From assembly GCF_000383595.1 (NCBI RefSeq), contig NZ_KB911581.1, forward strand, positions 2,176,265-2,240,264: a stretch of 64,000 bases of DNA, written 5' to 3'. This DNA is from Streptomyces bottropensis ATCC 25435 (GTDB taxonomy: Bacteria > Actinomycetota > Actinomycetes > Streptomycetales > Streptomycetaceae). Position 1 is the stretch's first letter. Every line of letters starts with the position of its first letter. Below are positions 1-8,364 of the stretch, piece by piece. Below the pieces are notes generated by a model. That model was not told the DNA's origin and did no database searches. It saw nothing but the letters and a program-made list of their open reading frames with translations. The position numbers were made by a program, and so were the translations under genes.

Positions 1-2
1 AG

Positions 3-551
3 ATCGCCTCCGTGCGCACCGAGGGCAAGCGCCTCGCCCACGTCCTCGACGACCTGCTCGACCTGGCCCTCGCCGAGCATGTCGACGCCGATCTGCGGCT
101 CACCGACATCGGCGAGCTGGCCGCCGAGCGGGTGGCCTCCTGGTCGCCGGTCGCCGACGACAAGGGGGTGGCGCTGGTGGGCGACTGCCCCGCCACCACC
201 GCCTGGGCCGACCCGGTCGCCCTGTCCAGCGCCCTGGACGCGGTGATCGACAACGCCCTGAAGTTCACCCCTGCCGGAGAGAGCGTCGAGGTCCGGGTCG
301 CCTCGAACGGGGAGGTCTCCACGGTCGTCGTCACCGACGCCGGGCCCGGCCTCAGCGACGAGGAGCTGGAACGGGTCGGCGACCGCTTCTGGCGCAGCAC
401 CGCGCACCAGAACATCAAGGGTTCGGGTCTCGGGCTCTCCATCTCACGGGCTCTGATCGTCGCGGGCGGCGGCGCCATCGCCTACGCCCACCGCGAGCCC
501 CACGGGCTGCAGGTGACGGTGACGGTGCCCCGGACGCGCCCGACGGAGTGA
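3..551 (+). CDS. Sensor histidine kinase, C-terminal part (5' end outside window)
   Basis: The frame is open from the first bases of the window, so this is the 3' end of a longer gene. The visible ~182 residues hold the end of the dimerisation helix (RLAHVLDDLLDLA) and a full HATPase_c domain: N box with DNALKFTP, G1 box DAGPGL, G2 box GSGLGLSIS. It would bind ATP and phosphorylate a His upstream of the window, then a partner response regulator that should also lie upstream. No partner is visible here. It ends 25 bp from the convergent gene that follows. Kinase identity is secure; the sensed signal cannot be judged. Confidence 0.9.
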   Translation: MASVRTEGKRLAHVLDDLLDLALAEHVDADLRLTDIGELAAERVASWSPVADDKGVALVGDCPATTAWADPVALSSALDAVIDNALKFTPAGESVEVRVASNGEVSTVVVTDAGPGLSDEELERVGDRFWRSTAHQNIKGSGLGLSISRALIVAGGGAIAYAHREPHGLQVTVTVPRTRPTE

Positions 552-576
552 GCGGGGCCCCGAGTGCTTCCCGGCC

Positions 577-1575
577 CTACGGCTTGACCGACCGGTAGTA
601 CTCCTTGGCGCCCTTCTGCAGGTACAGCGGGTCCGTGTAGATGGCGGTGCGCAGGTCCACCAGCTGTGCCGCGTGCACGTCCTTGCCGATCCGGTCCCGG
701 TTCTTGATGACCATGCGGGTCAGCCACTCGGTCAGCCGGGGATCCATGTCCTCGCGGGTGATGAGCAGGTTCGCGACCGTGATGGTGGGCACGGTGGAGT
801 TCCGCAGGATGGACGGGTAGGCGTCGGCGGGCATCACGGCGGTCCGGTAGTGGAGGAAGGAGTCGTCCTCGCCGTGCAGCTTCGCCACCAGCTCGCTGCC
901 GATCGGGACGAACCGGTACTCGTACCCCGTGGCCGCCAGGTCGGACAGACCCTTCGTTGGGAGTCCCCCCGACCAGAAGAACGCGTCGATACCGCCGCGG
1001 CGGAGCGCGTCGGGGCTGGTGCGGATGGTGTCCGGCCGTGACCGGATGTCCTTGTCGATGTCCAGCCCCTCCGCGGCCAGCACGCGTTCCGCTATCAGCC
1101 GTACGCCGGAGCCCTTCGGCCCGACGGCCACGCGTTTGCCCTTCAGGTCCGCGATGGACTGGATCGGGGAGGTGACCGGGACGACCACCTGCACATAGTC
1201 GTCGTACAGCCGTGCGAGGCCCCGCAGCTTCCCGCCGCCGGGCCTGCGCTCGTCCAGGTACGTCTGCACGGCGTCGGCCGCGGCGATGGCGAAGTCGGAC
1301 TCACCGGTGGCGACCCGTTCGACGTTCTCCTGGGAGCCGTCGCTGGATCTCAGGTCGATCGTCAGGCGGGGCATGTCCTGGGCGATCGCGGTCTTCATCT
1401 CCTGGCCGTACTGCTGGTAGACGCCGCTGTCGGCACCCGTGCTGAGCGTGATCGTCCCGCTCGGCGGCTCCTCGCGCGGCCACAGCCACCACGCGAGCAG
1501 CCCGAGGACCACCAGCGAAGCCACCGAGCCCAGCAGCGCCTGCCGCGTGCCGATGCGTGGGAGTACCTGGACCAT
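577..1575 (-). CDS. TAXI-family TRAP-type solute-binding protein, membrane anchored
   Basis: 332 residues. A hydrophobic segment at about residues 12-32 (ending AWWLW) serves as signal peptide or, more likely since no lipobox or clear Ala-x-Ala site is visible, as an N-terminal anchor. The rest has the pattern of TAXI periplasmic-binding proteins: GADSGVYQQYG near the N terminus, SDFAIAAADAVQTY, and the DLKGKRVAVGPKGSGVR motif around residue 145. TAXI proteins deliver small acids to TRAP transporters, but no 4TM/12TM TRAP membrane subunit is next to it, so it may be an orphan receptor, possibly for the adjacent convergent kinase (inference). ATG start with AGGA upstream. Confidence 0.75.
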   Translation of the reverse strand: MVQVLPRIGTRQALLGSVASLVVLGLLAWWLWPREEPPSGTITLSTGADSGVYQQYGQEMKTAIAQDMPRLTIDLRSSDGSQENVERVATGESDFAIAAADAVQTYLDERRPGGGKLRGLARLYDDYVQVVVPVTSPIQSIADLKGKRVAVGPKGSGVRLIAERVLAAEGLDIDKDIRSRPDTIRTSPDALRRGGIDAFFWSGGLPTKGLSDLAATGYEYRFVPIGSELVAKLHGEDDSFLHYRTAVMPADAYPSILRNSTVPTITVANLLITREDMDPRLTEWLTRMVIKNRDRIGKDVHAAQLVDLRTAIYTDPLYLQKGAKEYYRSVKP

Positions 1576-1640
1576 GCGCGAGATCCTGCCAGGTCACCCG
1601 CCGGGCGGCCAGGACGGGACCCATCCGGTGCGAGGCTGTG

Positions 1641-1728
1641 ACCTCGTGACCTCGTGACCTCGGGGCGCCCGGACCTCCGGACCTCGTGACCTCGGGGCGC
1701 CCGGACCTCCGGACCTCCGGACCTCGGG
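1641..1728. repeat. Octamer-based tandem repeat upstream of the MazG-like gene
   Basis: Eleven consecutive 8-bp blocks, mostly ACCTCGTG, ACCTCGGG, ACCTCCGG and GCGCCCGG. Within them a 32-bp unit is perfectly duplicated at 1649-1680 and 1681-1712. It fills the space between two divergent genes, ending 15 bp before the putative -10 of the downstream gene. Confidence 0.9.
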
Positions 1729-1754
1729 ACATGCCGGGTCGATAGGGTCGCCGG

Positions 1755-2159
1755 ATGAGTTCCTCTCCCGCTCACCTGGTCCGCGAGTTCCACCGGGCCT
1801 TCGGCCTCGACGCCCGGACCGCCCCCACCGAGGTGTCGCCCGAGCTGGCCGCCCACCGCGGCGAGCTGCTGGCCGAGGAGGCCGCGGAGGTGGCCGAGGT
1901 GGCGGTCGACGGCCCGCTCGACCGGCTCGCCCACGAACTGGCGGACGTCGTGTACGTGGCCTACGGCACCGCCCTCGTCCACGGCATCGACCTCGACTCC
2001 GTCATCGCCGAGATCCACCGTTCCAACATGACCAAGCTGGGCCCCGACGGCCGCGTCGCCCGCCGGGACGACGGCAAGGTGCTCAAGGGGGACCACTACC
2101 GGGCGCCCGACGTGTCGGCGGTGCTGCGCCGACAGGGGTGGACCGGCGGAGCCGCCTGA
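1755..2159 (+). CDS. MazG-like nucleotide pyrophosphohydrolase
   Basis: 134 residues, all-alpha NTP pyrophosphohydrolase type. The metal-binding pattern is visible as EEAAEVAEV (about residues 40-48) and HELADVVYV (about 60-68); the region HRSNMTKLGPDG after it is typical of the family. Expected role: hydrolysis of non-canonical or excess (d)NTPs to the monophosphate. There is no Shine-Dalgarno sequence; instead TAGGGT at 1743-1748 lies 6 bp before the ATG, suggesting a leaderless mRNA. It is followed 38 bp later by miaB on the same strand, which has its own -10-like element. Substrate unknown. Confidence 0.8.
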   Translation: MSSSPAHLVREFHRAFGLDARTAPTEVSPELAAHRGELLAEEAAEVAEVAVDGPLDRLAHELADVVYVAYGTALVHGIDLDSVIAEIHRSNMTKLGPDGRVARRDDGKVLKGDHYRAPDVSAVLRRQGWTGGAA

Positions 2160-2197
2160 CAGACGAGCGCCCCCGGCCGCTGCCTTAGGCTTACGGA

Positions 2198-3721
2198 GTG
2201 ACCAACAGCAGCGACCGGAGTCAGGCAGTGGGCGTCAAGACATACGAAGTACGTACTTATGGATGTCAAATGAACGTCCACGACTCCGAACGCCTGTCCG
2301 GACTTCTGGAGGACGCCGGATACGTCCGCGCACCCGAGGACGCCGGCGAGGGCAACGCCGACGTGGTCGTCTTCAACACCTGTGCCGTACGGGAGAACGC
2401 CGACAACCGCCTCTACGGCAACCTCGGCCGCCTCGCCCCGATGAAGACGGCCCGCCCCGGCATGCAGATCGCGGTCGGGGGGTGTCTGGCCCAGAAGGAC
2501 CGGGACACCATCGTCAAGAAGGCGCCCTGGGTGGACGTCGTCTTCGGCACGCACAACATCGGCAAGCTCCCCGTCCTGCTGGAGCGCGCCCGCGTCCAGG
2601 ACGAGGCACAGGTCGAGATCGCCGAATCCCTGGAGGCATTCCCCTCCACGCTGCCGACCCGCCGCGAGAGCGCCTACGCCGCCTGGGTCTCCATCTCCGT
2701 CGGCTGCAACAACACCTGCACGTTCTGCATCGTCCCGGCCCTGCGCGGCAAGGAGAAGGACCGCCGTACCGGCGACATCCTCGCCGAGATCGAGGCCCTG
2801 GTCGCCGAGGGCGTCTCCGAGATCACCCTGCTCGGCCAGAACGTGAACGCGTACGGCTCCGACATCGGCGACCGCGAGGCGTTCAGCAAACTGCTGCGTG
2901 CCTGCGGAAAGATCGACGGCCTGGAACGGGTCCGGTTCACCTCGCCCCACCCCCGTGACTTCACCGACGACGTGATCGCCGCGATGGCCGAGACGCCGAA
3001 CGTGATGCCGCAGCTGCACATGCCGCTCCAGTCCGGCTCGGACACGGTCCTCAAGGCCATGCGCCGCTCGTACCGCCAGGAGCGCTACCTCGGGATCATC
3101 GAGAAGGTCCGCGCCTCCATCCCGCACGCGGCCATCACCACCGACATCATCGTGGGCTTCCCCGGCGAGACCGAGGAGGACTTCGAGCAGACGATGCACG
3201 TGGTCCGTGAGGCCCGCTTCACCCAGGCCTTCACCTTCCAGTACTCCAAGCGTCCCGGCACGCCCGCCGCCACGATGGAGAACCAGATCCCCAAGCAGGT
3301 CGTGCAGGCCCGCTACGAGCGCCTCGTCGCCCTCCAGGAGGAGATCTCCTGGGACGAGAACAAGACGCAGGTCGGCCGCACCCTGGAACTGATGGTCGCC
3401 GAGGGCGAGGGCCGCAAGGACGGCGCCACCCACCGCCTCTCCGGCCGCGCCGCCGACAACCGCCTGGTCCACTTCACCAAGCCGGACCAGCAGGTCCGCC
3501 CCGGTGACGTCGTGACCGTGGAGATCACGTACGCCGCCCCGCACCACCTGCTCGCCGAGGGCGCCGTCCTCGACGTGCGCCGCACGCGGGCGGGCGACGC
3601 CTGGGAGAAGCGGAACTCCGCGCCCGCGCAGACGCCGGCGGGTGTGATGCTGGGGCTGCCGAAGATCGGGGTTCCGGAGCCCCTGCCGGTGGCGGCCACG
3701 GGTGGGTGCGGCAGCCACTGA
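2198..3721 (+). CDS. miaB: tRNA-2-methylthio-N6-dimethylallyladenosine synthase MiaB
   Basis: 507 residues. Radical-SAM methylthiotransferase that adds the 2-methylthio group to i6A37 of tRNA. N-terminal UPF0004 domain carries the three auxiliary cluster cysteines in YGCQMN, FNTCAVR and GGCLAQ; the radical-SAM motif is CNNTCTFC (about residues 171-178); a TRAM domain closes the protein (about 380-460), followed by a ~45-residue tail ending CGSH. Start chosen at GTG 2198, which lies 6 bp after TAGGCT (2186-2191), a typical actinomycete -10, so it is probably leaderless; a second GTG at 2228 is possible. Works in series with MiaA encoded at 5469. Confidence 0.95.
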   Translation: MTNSSDRSQAVGVKTYEVRTYGCQMNVHDSERLSGLLEDAGYVRAPEDAGEGNADVVVFNTCAVRENADNRLYGNLGRLAPMKTARPGMQIAVGGCLAQKDRDTIVKKAPWVDVVFGTHNIGKLPVLLERARVQDEAQVEIAESLEAFPSTLPTRRESAYAAWVSISVGCNNTCTFCIVPALRGKEKDRRTGDILAEIEALVAEGVSEITLLGQNVNAYGSDIGDREAFSKLLRACGKIDGLERVRFTSPHPRDFTDDVIAAMAETPNVMPQLHMPLQSGSDTVLKAMRRSYRQERYLGIIEKVRASIPHAAITTDIIVGFPGETEEDFEQTMHVVREARFTQAFTFQYSKRPGTPAATMENQIPKQVVQARYERLVALQEEISWDENKTQVGRTLELMVAEGEGRKDGATHRLSGRAADNRLVHFTKPDQQVRPGDVVTVEITYAAPHHLLAEGAVLDVRRTRAGDAWEKRNSAPAQTPAGVMLGLPKIGVPEPLPVAATGGCGSH

Positions 3722-3864
3722 GCGGCCTCAGGTCCGAGGCTCCGTAGCCGATCCGTAGGCGTCGGGTTCCGCCGCACCCCGCGCCCCGGGCGGCGCGGCT
3801 GTCCCCGTACCGTCGGGGCGGCACGGCTGCCCCCACGCCGGTCGCGGAAGTTACCCTGCGGATC

Positions 3865-4569
3865 ATGCTTGTAGCCGCTGCCGTGTGCCCCTGCCCCCCG
3901 CTGCTCGTGCCGGACGTCGCCGCGGGAGCCGCTCCCGAGCTGGACCCCGCGCGGGACGCCTGTGCGGACGCGCTCGGGGTGCTCGCCGCCGCTCGGCCCG
4001 ACCGGCTGGTCGTCGTGGGCCCCGGCGGGCGGGACGCGTCGTACCCGGAAGGGGCGCGCGGCTCCTTCCGGGGGTTCGGCGTGGATCTGGACGTCCGGCT
4101 GGGACGCGGGGCGGCGGACTCGCCCGCCGAGTTGCCCGCCTCCCTCGCCGTGGCCGCCTGGCTGCTCCACCGCACCGGCTGGGCCGAGGCTCCCGTGGAA
4201 GGGCTCGGCGTGGCGGAACCGCTCCCGGTCGAGCGGTGTGTCCGGGCCGGCCGGGACATCGCCGGGACGGCCGGGCGAGTGGCCCTGCTGGTGATGGGCG
4301 ACGGCAGCGCGTGCCGGACGCTGAAGGCTCCGGGATACCTGGACGACCGTGCGGCCGGCTTCGACGCGGAGATCGCCCGTGCGCTCGGCGCCGCCGACAT
4401 CGCGGCCCTCCGGGCGCTGGACGCCGGTCTCGCGCGCGAGCTGAGGGTCTCCGGCCGCGCCCCCTGGCAGATCCTGGCCGGCGCCGCAGAGAACGCGGAT
4501 CTGGGCGGCAGCCTGCTGTACGACGACGCGCCGTACGGGGTGGGCTACCTGGTTGCCGCCTGGTCGTAG
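3865..4569 (+). CDS. Class III extradiol dioxygenase-like (LigB/MEMO fold) protein
   Basis: 234 residues, beginning MLVAAAVCPCPPLLVP, a start shared by a conserved actinobacterial family placed between miaB and miaA. The pattern PDRLVVVGPGG and LLVMGDGSACRTLKAPG..DxRAAxFD resembles class III extradiol ring-cleavage dioxygenases/MEMO proteins, but I cannot identify the usual iron-binding His pair with certainty, so the activity is unproven. TACCCT at 3852-3857 lies 7 bp before the ATG and no Shine-Dalgarno is present: leaderless mRNA likely. Ends just before a strong hairpin terminator. Confidence 0.65.
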   Translation: MLVAAAVCPCPPLLVPDVAAGAAPELDPARDACADALGVLAAARPDRLVVVGPGGRDASYPEGARGSFRGFGVDLDVRLGRGAADSPAELPASLAVAAWLLHRTGWAEAPVEGLGVAEPLPVERCVRAGRDIAGTAGRVALLVMGDGSACRTLKAPGYLDDRAAGFDAEIARALGAADIAALRALDAGLARELRVSGRAPWQILAGAAENADLGGSLLYDDAPYGVGYLVAAWS

Positions 4570-4580
4570 GCCGGACACGG

Positions 4581-4618
4581 CGGACGGCCGGGAGCACGAG
4601 GCGCTCCGCGGCCGTCCG
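4581..4618. terminator. Bidirectional hairpin terminator
   Basis: 10-bp arms CGGACGGCCG / CGGCCGTCCG (4581-4590 and 4609-4618), continued by an inner GGAGC/GCTCC pairing with one bulged base. It lies between the convergent genes ending at 4569 and 4634 and has no U-tract, as usual for high-GC actinomycetes. Confidence 0.8.
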
Positions 4619-4633
4619 ACGATGGGAAGGTGC

Positions 4634-4987
4634 TCAGGAAGCCGGTGGCGGTGGTGTGGCGCCGCCGCCCGGAGGCGGGGGCGTGCGGCCGGTGCCCGAG
4701 GGCGGGGGAGTGGGGCCACCGCTCGCGGACGGGGTGGTGTGCCCCCCGCCCGTCGGCGAGGACGTCCGGTCGCCGTGCTCATGGTGCGCGAGTCGCTCCA
4801 TGGCGTGCTTCGCCTTGCCCGTGCCCGACTGGATCCGGCCGCTGTACTTGCCCTTGGTCTTCTTGTCGACGGTGTGCGCGGCCTTGTCGAGACCGTGATG
4901 GATCTTGTCCTCGTGCTTCTGTGCGAGGTGCGAGACCTTGTCCTTGGCCGGGGACAGTTTGGATTTCAAATTATCCAGCAGACCCAT
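4634..4987 (-). CDS. MT0933/Rv0909-type antitoxin-like protein
   Basis: 117 residues. The N-terminal ~65 residues (MGLLDNLKSK... amphipathic, Lys/His-rich, with KKTKGKYSGRIQSGTGKAKHAM) match the small MT0933-like 'antitoxin' family of actinobacteria; the last ~45 residues are a Pro/Gly/Thr-rich tail with PTPPPSGTGRTPPPPGGG. No toxin gene is adjacent, so a toxin-antitoxin role is doubtful; family members are abundant Streptomyces proteins of unclear role. ATG start preceded by AAAGG. Lies 24 bp downstream of the next minus-strand gene, probably the same operon. Confidence 0.7.
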   Translation of the reverse strand: MGLLDNLKSKLSPAKDKVSHLAQKHEDKIHHGLDKAAHTVDKKTKGKYSGRIQSGTGKAKHAMERLAHHEHGDRTSSPTGGGHTTPSASGGPTPPPSGTGRTPPPPGGGATPPPPAS

Positions 4988-5011
4988 GGTTCACCTTTCC
5001 GCGCGGGGCAG

Positions 5012-5287
5012 TCATTTGCGGGCGCCCTCGCCGGCCTCGTTGTCGGCCGCCTGGTCGGCGGTCTGCTGCTTGGGGATCTCCACGTCGTCCGCCGCCTCGA
5101 CGGTCTCCGCCTCCTGCTCGACGGACTCGTCCGCGGTCGCGGCCTCCGGTTCGGGCTGGACGGCCTCGGTGGATCCCTTCGCCTCGTCCGACTTCTCCGC
5201 CTCGGTCTCGGTGCTCGGCGCGGATGCCGTCACGACGGCCTCGTCCGCGCCCTTCGCCTTGCGCCGGAACAGTGAGAAAACGCCCAT
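5012..5287 (-). CDS. Small acidic low-complexity protein
   Basis: 91 residues from ATG 5287, chosen because GAGG lies 6 bases upstream; an upstream in-frame start at 5344 lacks such a site. Short basic N terminus (GVFSLFRRKAKG) followed by a Glu/Ala/Thr-rich, probably disordered acidic stretch. I do not recognise a domain. It probably shares a transcript with the antitoxin-like gene downstream, and diverges from miaA across about 180 bp. Confidence 0.6.
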   Translation of the reverse strand: MGVFSLFRRKAKGADEAVVTASAPSTETEAEKSDEAKGSTEAVQPEPEAATADESVEQEAETVEAADDVEIPKQQTADQAADNEAGEGARK

Positions 5288-5468
5288 CTCAACCTCAATG
5301 CTAATCATGCGGGCCAATTCCCGCGCTCTCCCGGAGCGTCCCATCGCGTCATCCGGGCCGCCGGAGCTCGCCTCCGGCGCTTCGAACTCGCAACACGCAA
5401 CGACCCCGGCTGCCTCGCGTCACGTAGCTCGTTCGAGAAGTGGGGCCGACATTTGCGAGACTGGGGCG

Positions 5469-6407
5469 GTGAGTAGCGCAGTTCCCCCTTCGCGGGTCAT
5501 CGCCGTCGTCGGACCGACCGCGGCCGGAAAGTCCGATCTGGGCGTCTTCCTCGCCCAGCGCCTCGGCGGCGAGGTCGTCAACGCCGATTCCATGCAGCTC
5601 TACCGGGGGATGGACATCGGCACCGCCAAGCTGACCCCGCAGGAGCGCGACGGAGTACCGCACCACCTCCTGGACATCTGGGACGTCACGGCCGCCGCCA
5701 GCGTCGCCGAGTACCAGCGCCTCGCCCGCGCCCGCATCGACGCCCTGCTCGCCGAGGGCCGCTGGCCGATCCTCGTGGGCGGCTCCGGGCTGTACGTCAG
5801 GGGGGCCGTCGACCATCTGGAGTTCCCCGGCACCGACCCCGAGGTCCGGGCCCGTCTGGAGGAGGAGCTGGCCCTGCGCGGGTCCGGCGCGCTGCACGCC
5901 CGGTTGGCCGCCGCCGACCCCGAGGCCGCCCAGGCGATCCTGCCGAGCAACGGCCGCCGGATCGTGCGCGCCCTCGAAGTGATCGAGATCACCGGAAAGC
6001 CGTTCACGGCGAATCTCCCGGGCCATGACTCGGTCTACGACACCGTCCAGATCGGTGTCGACGTGGCGCGTCCCGAACTCGACGAGCGCATCGCCCGCCG
6101 TGTCGACCGCATGTGGGACGCCGGTCTGGTCGAGGAAGTGCGCGCTCTGGAGGCGCGGGGGTTGCGTGAGGGGCGCACCGCGTCGCGTGCGCTCGGCTAC
6201 CAGCAGGTCCTCGCGGCGCTGGCCGGGCAGTGCACCATGGACGAGGCGCGAGCCGAGACCGTGCGTGCCACCAAGCGCTTCGCGCGCCGCCAGGATTCAT
6301 GGTTCAGACGCGACCCGCGGGTGCATTGGCTCAAGGGGGGCCTCGCCGACCTGACGGAACTCCCGCAGCTCGCACTGGCGTTGATCGAACGACCGGTCAC
6401 AGCCTGA
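5469..6407 (+). CDS. miaA: tRNA dimethylallyltransferase MiaA
   Basis: 312 residues. Transfers a dimethylallyl group to A37 of tRNAs reading UNN codons; its product is the MiaB substrate. P-loop GPTAAGKSDL at about residues 14-23, DSMQLYRGMDIGTAK (about 40-54), HHLLDIWDV, and GGSGLY(V)RG are family hallmarks. The open frame extends far upstream, but homology begins at VSSAVPPSRVIAVVGP, so GTG 5469 was chosen. There is no good Shine-Dalgarno; GAGACT 6 bp upstream is a weak -10 candidate. Confidence 0.93.
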   Translation: MSSAVPPSRVIAVVGPTAAGKSDLGVFLAQRLGGEVVNADSMQLYRGMDIGTAKLTPQERDGVPHHLLDIWDVTAAASVAEYQRLARARIDALLAEGRWPILVGGSGLYVRGAVDHLEFPGTDPEVRARLEEELALRGSGALHARLAAADPEAAQAILPSNGRRIVRALEVIEITGKPFTANLPGHDSVYDTVQIGVDVARPELDERIARRVDRMWDAGLVEEVRALEARGLREGRTASRALGYQQVLAALAGQCTMDEARAETVRATKRFARRQDSWFRRDPRVHWLKGGLADLTELPQLALALIERPVTA

Positions 6408-6515
6408 TCACGTCATGGCATCGGGTCGCCCCGGCGGTCATCCCGGCCTCCGGGGGCGTGCCATCATCGAGCTTCGATCGACCAAGTGGAGTCCGAGTTG
6501 GGAGGGCGCGTGGCG

Positions 6516-7040
6516 ATGGAGGCCGGCCCTCGCGACACCGCACAAGGCGCGGAGCACGACGCCGCGGAGGACGCGGATCAGCTGGTTACCGAGGGGTACG
6601 CACTGGATCCCGACGACGACCCGCTGAGCCCCGACGGTCCCGACGACCAGACTCCCGGTGGTGTGAGCGACGACGGACCGGAACCGGACGAGATGACCGG
6701 GCCGGAGGTCGAGGTCGAGCTGCGCCCCCAGCGCAGGCTCCGGCTCTGGCAGCTCGCGCCCATCGTGGGTCTCGCCGCGGTCGGCTCCCTGATGTTCGCC
6801 TTCCCGCTCGCCTTCGAGTTCGGTGACGGCGGCGCCGTCGTCGCCATGCTCGGGCTGCTGATCTGCGCCACCGCGGCCGGCTGGGGCATGATGGCCGCCC
6901 GCCGCGTCGGTTACACGTGGCCCGGACTGCCCGCACGCGGCTCAGGCCGCCGCCCGGACTGGCGGATGGCCCTGCTCTACATCCTGATCGTGGCCGCCGT
7001 CGTGGTTTTGGCCGTGTGGCGGGTGGCGCGGCTCCGCTAG
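6516..7040 (+). CDS. Hypothetical membrane protein with acidic N-terminal domain
   Basis: 174 residues from ATG 6516, preceded by GGAGGG at a 9-base distance (a GTG at 6486 in the same frame is less well supported). About 65 Asp/Glu/Pro-rich residues are followed by three predicted membrane segments (around LAPIVGLAAVGSLMFAFPL, VVAMLGLLICATAAGWGMM and MALLYILIVAAVVVLAVW). No family recognised; its position between miaA and dapF is what I remember for Streptomyces genomes. Confidence 0.75.
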   Translation: MEAGPRDTAQGAEHDAAEDADQLVTEGYALDPDDDPLSPDGPDDQTPGGVSDDGPEPDEMTGPEVEVELRPQRRLRLWQLAPIVGLAAVGSLMFAFPLAFEFGDGGAVVAMLGLLICATAAGWGMMAARRVGYTWPGLPARGSGRRPDWRMALLYILIVAAVVVLAVWRVARLR

Positions 7041-7196
7041 CGGGTGCGCGAAAGTCCCGTGCGCCGCCCGCCGACGGACGCGCCGCCGGGTGGAACACCG
7101 CTCCGTCGCGCGAGCACCGGCCGCCCGGGCTCTGCCCCGGCCCCCTCGTGCTCTTGCGTCGCTCATGACACCACAGGGCTCCCGTACGATCGAGGA

Positions 7197-8066
7197 ATGA
7201 GCACGCGGATCGCCTTCCTCAAGGGGCACGGGACCGAGAACGACTTCGTGATCGTCCCGGATCCCGAGAACGCCATCGACCTCTCCCCGGCCGCCGTCGC
7301 GGCCCTCTGCGACCGCCGCGCGGGCATCGGGGGCGACGGCGTCCTGCACGTCGTACGGTCCGCCGCGCACCCCGAGGCCAAGAACCTGGCGGCCGACGCC
7401 GAGTGGTTCATGGACTACCGCAACGGCGACGGGTCCATCGCCGAGATGTGCGGGAACGGCGTCCGCGTCTTCGCCCGCTACCTCCTGCACGCCGGTCATG
7501 TCACCGAGGGCGACCTCACCGTCGCCACGCGCGGGGGCGTGAAGAAGGTGCACATCGACAAGGACGGTGACGTCACGGTCGGCATGGGCGGCGCGCGCCT
7601 CCCGGAGGGCGACGTCACGGTGAGCGTCGGCGAGCACAGCTGGCCCGCGCGCAACGTGAACATGGGCAACCCGCACGCGGTCGCCTTCGTGGACGACCTC
7701 GCGCAGGCGGGCGACCTGCTCTCCCCGCCGCCCTTCAGCCCCGCCTCGGCCTACCCCGACGGCGTCAACGTCGAGTTCGTCGTCGACCGGGGCCCCCGGC
7801 ACGTGGCGATGCGCGTCCACGAGCGCGGGTCCGGCGAGACGCGCTCCTGCGGCACCGGTGCGTGTGCCGTCGCCGTGGCCGCCGCCCGCAGGGACGGGGC
7901 GGACCCCGCCGTCACCGGCGCCCCGGCGACCTACACCGTCGAGGTGCCCGGTGGCACGCTGGTGATCACCGAACGACCCGACGGCGAGATCGAGATGACC
8001 GGGCCCGCGGTGATCGTCGCCGAGGGCGAGATCGATGCCAAGTGGCTGGAAACAGTGGGGCGTTGA
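7197..8066 (+). CDS. dapF: Diaminopimelate epimerase
   Basis: 289 residues. Interconverts LL- and meso-diaminopimelate for lysine and cell-wall synthesis; streptomycetes carry LL-DAP in peptidoglycan. The two catalytic cysteines are visible in MCGNGVR (about residue 87) and SCGTGACA (about residue 219); substrate-binding GxENDF (GTENDF) is at the N terminus. Start ATG 7197 is fixed by the family N terminus STRIAFLKGHGTENDF. TACGAT at 7185-7190 lies 6 bp upstream, so a leaderless mRNA is likely, although GAGGA also touches the start. Confidence 0.95.
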   Translation: MSTRIAFLKGHGTENDFVIVPDPENAIDLSPAAVAALCDRRAGIGGDGVLHVVRSAAHPEAKNLAADAEWFMDYRNGDGSIAEMCGNGVRVFARYLLHAGHVTEGDLTVATRGGVKKVHIDKDGDVTVGMGGARLPEGDVTVSVGEHSWPARNVNMGNPHAVAFVDDLAQAGDLLSPPPFSPASAYPDGVNVEFVVDRGPRHVAMRVHERGSGETRSCGTGACAVAVAAARRDGADPAVTGAPATYTVEVPGGTLVITERPDGEIEMTGPAVIVAEGEIDAKWLETVGR

Positions 8067-8364
8067 GGTGTGGTAAGGCTTGACTTGGCAGTGTCCGGAG
8101 GGCGGACGTCGTCAACATCCAAGCCCACCGTGCGTCCGGAGGTGCGAATCCATGGTGCACTCCGGGTGAGGTGGCCCGAAACCGCAAACCGTCGAGTCTT
8201 CCCTCTAATGGGTGATCCGTTTCACGCTCGGCGAGAGGCGGTCGGACGGGCGTGATGGGCTCGGTAGCATCAAGCACCGGCACGGACGGGGGAACGACAC
8301 GATCCCCTGAGCCGCCGCACGCCATGGGGCACCCGTCCGCCGGTCCACGCAGCCGGAGGTGCCC

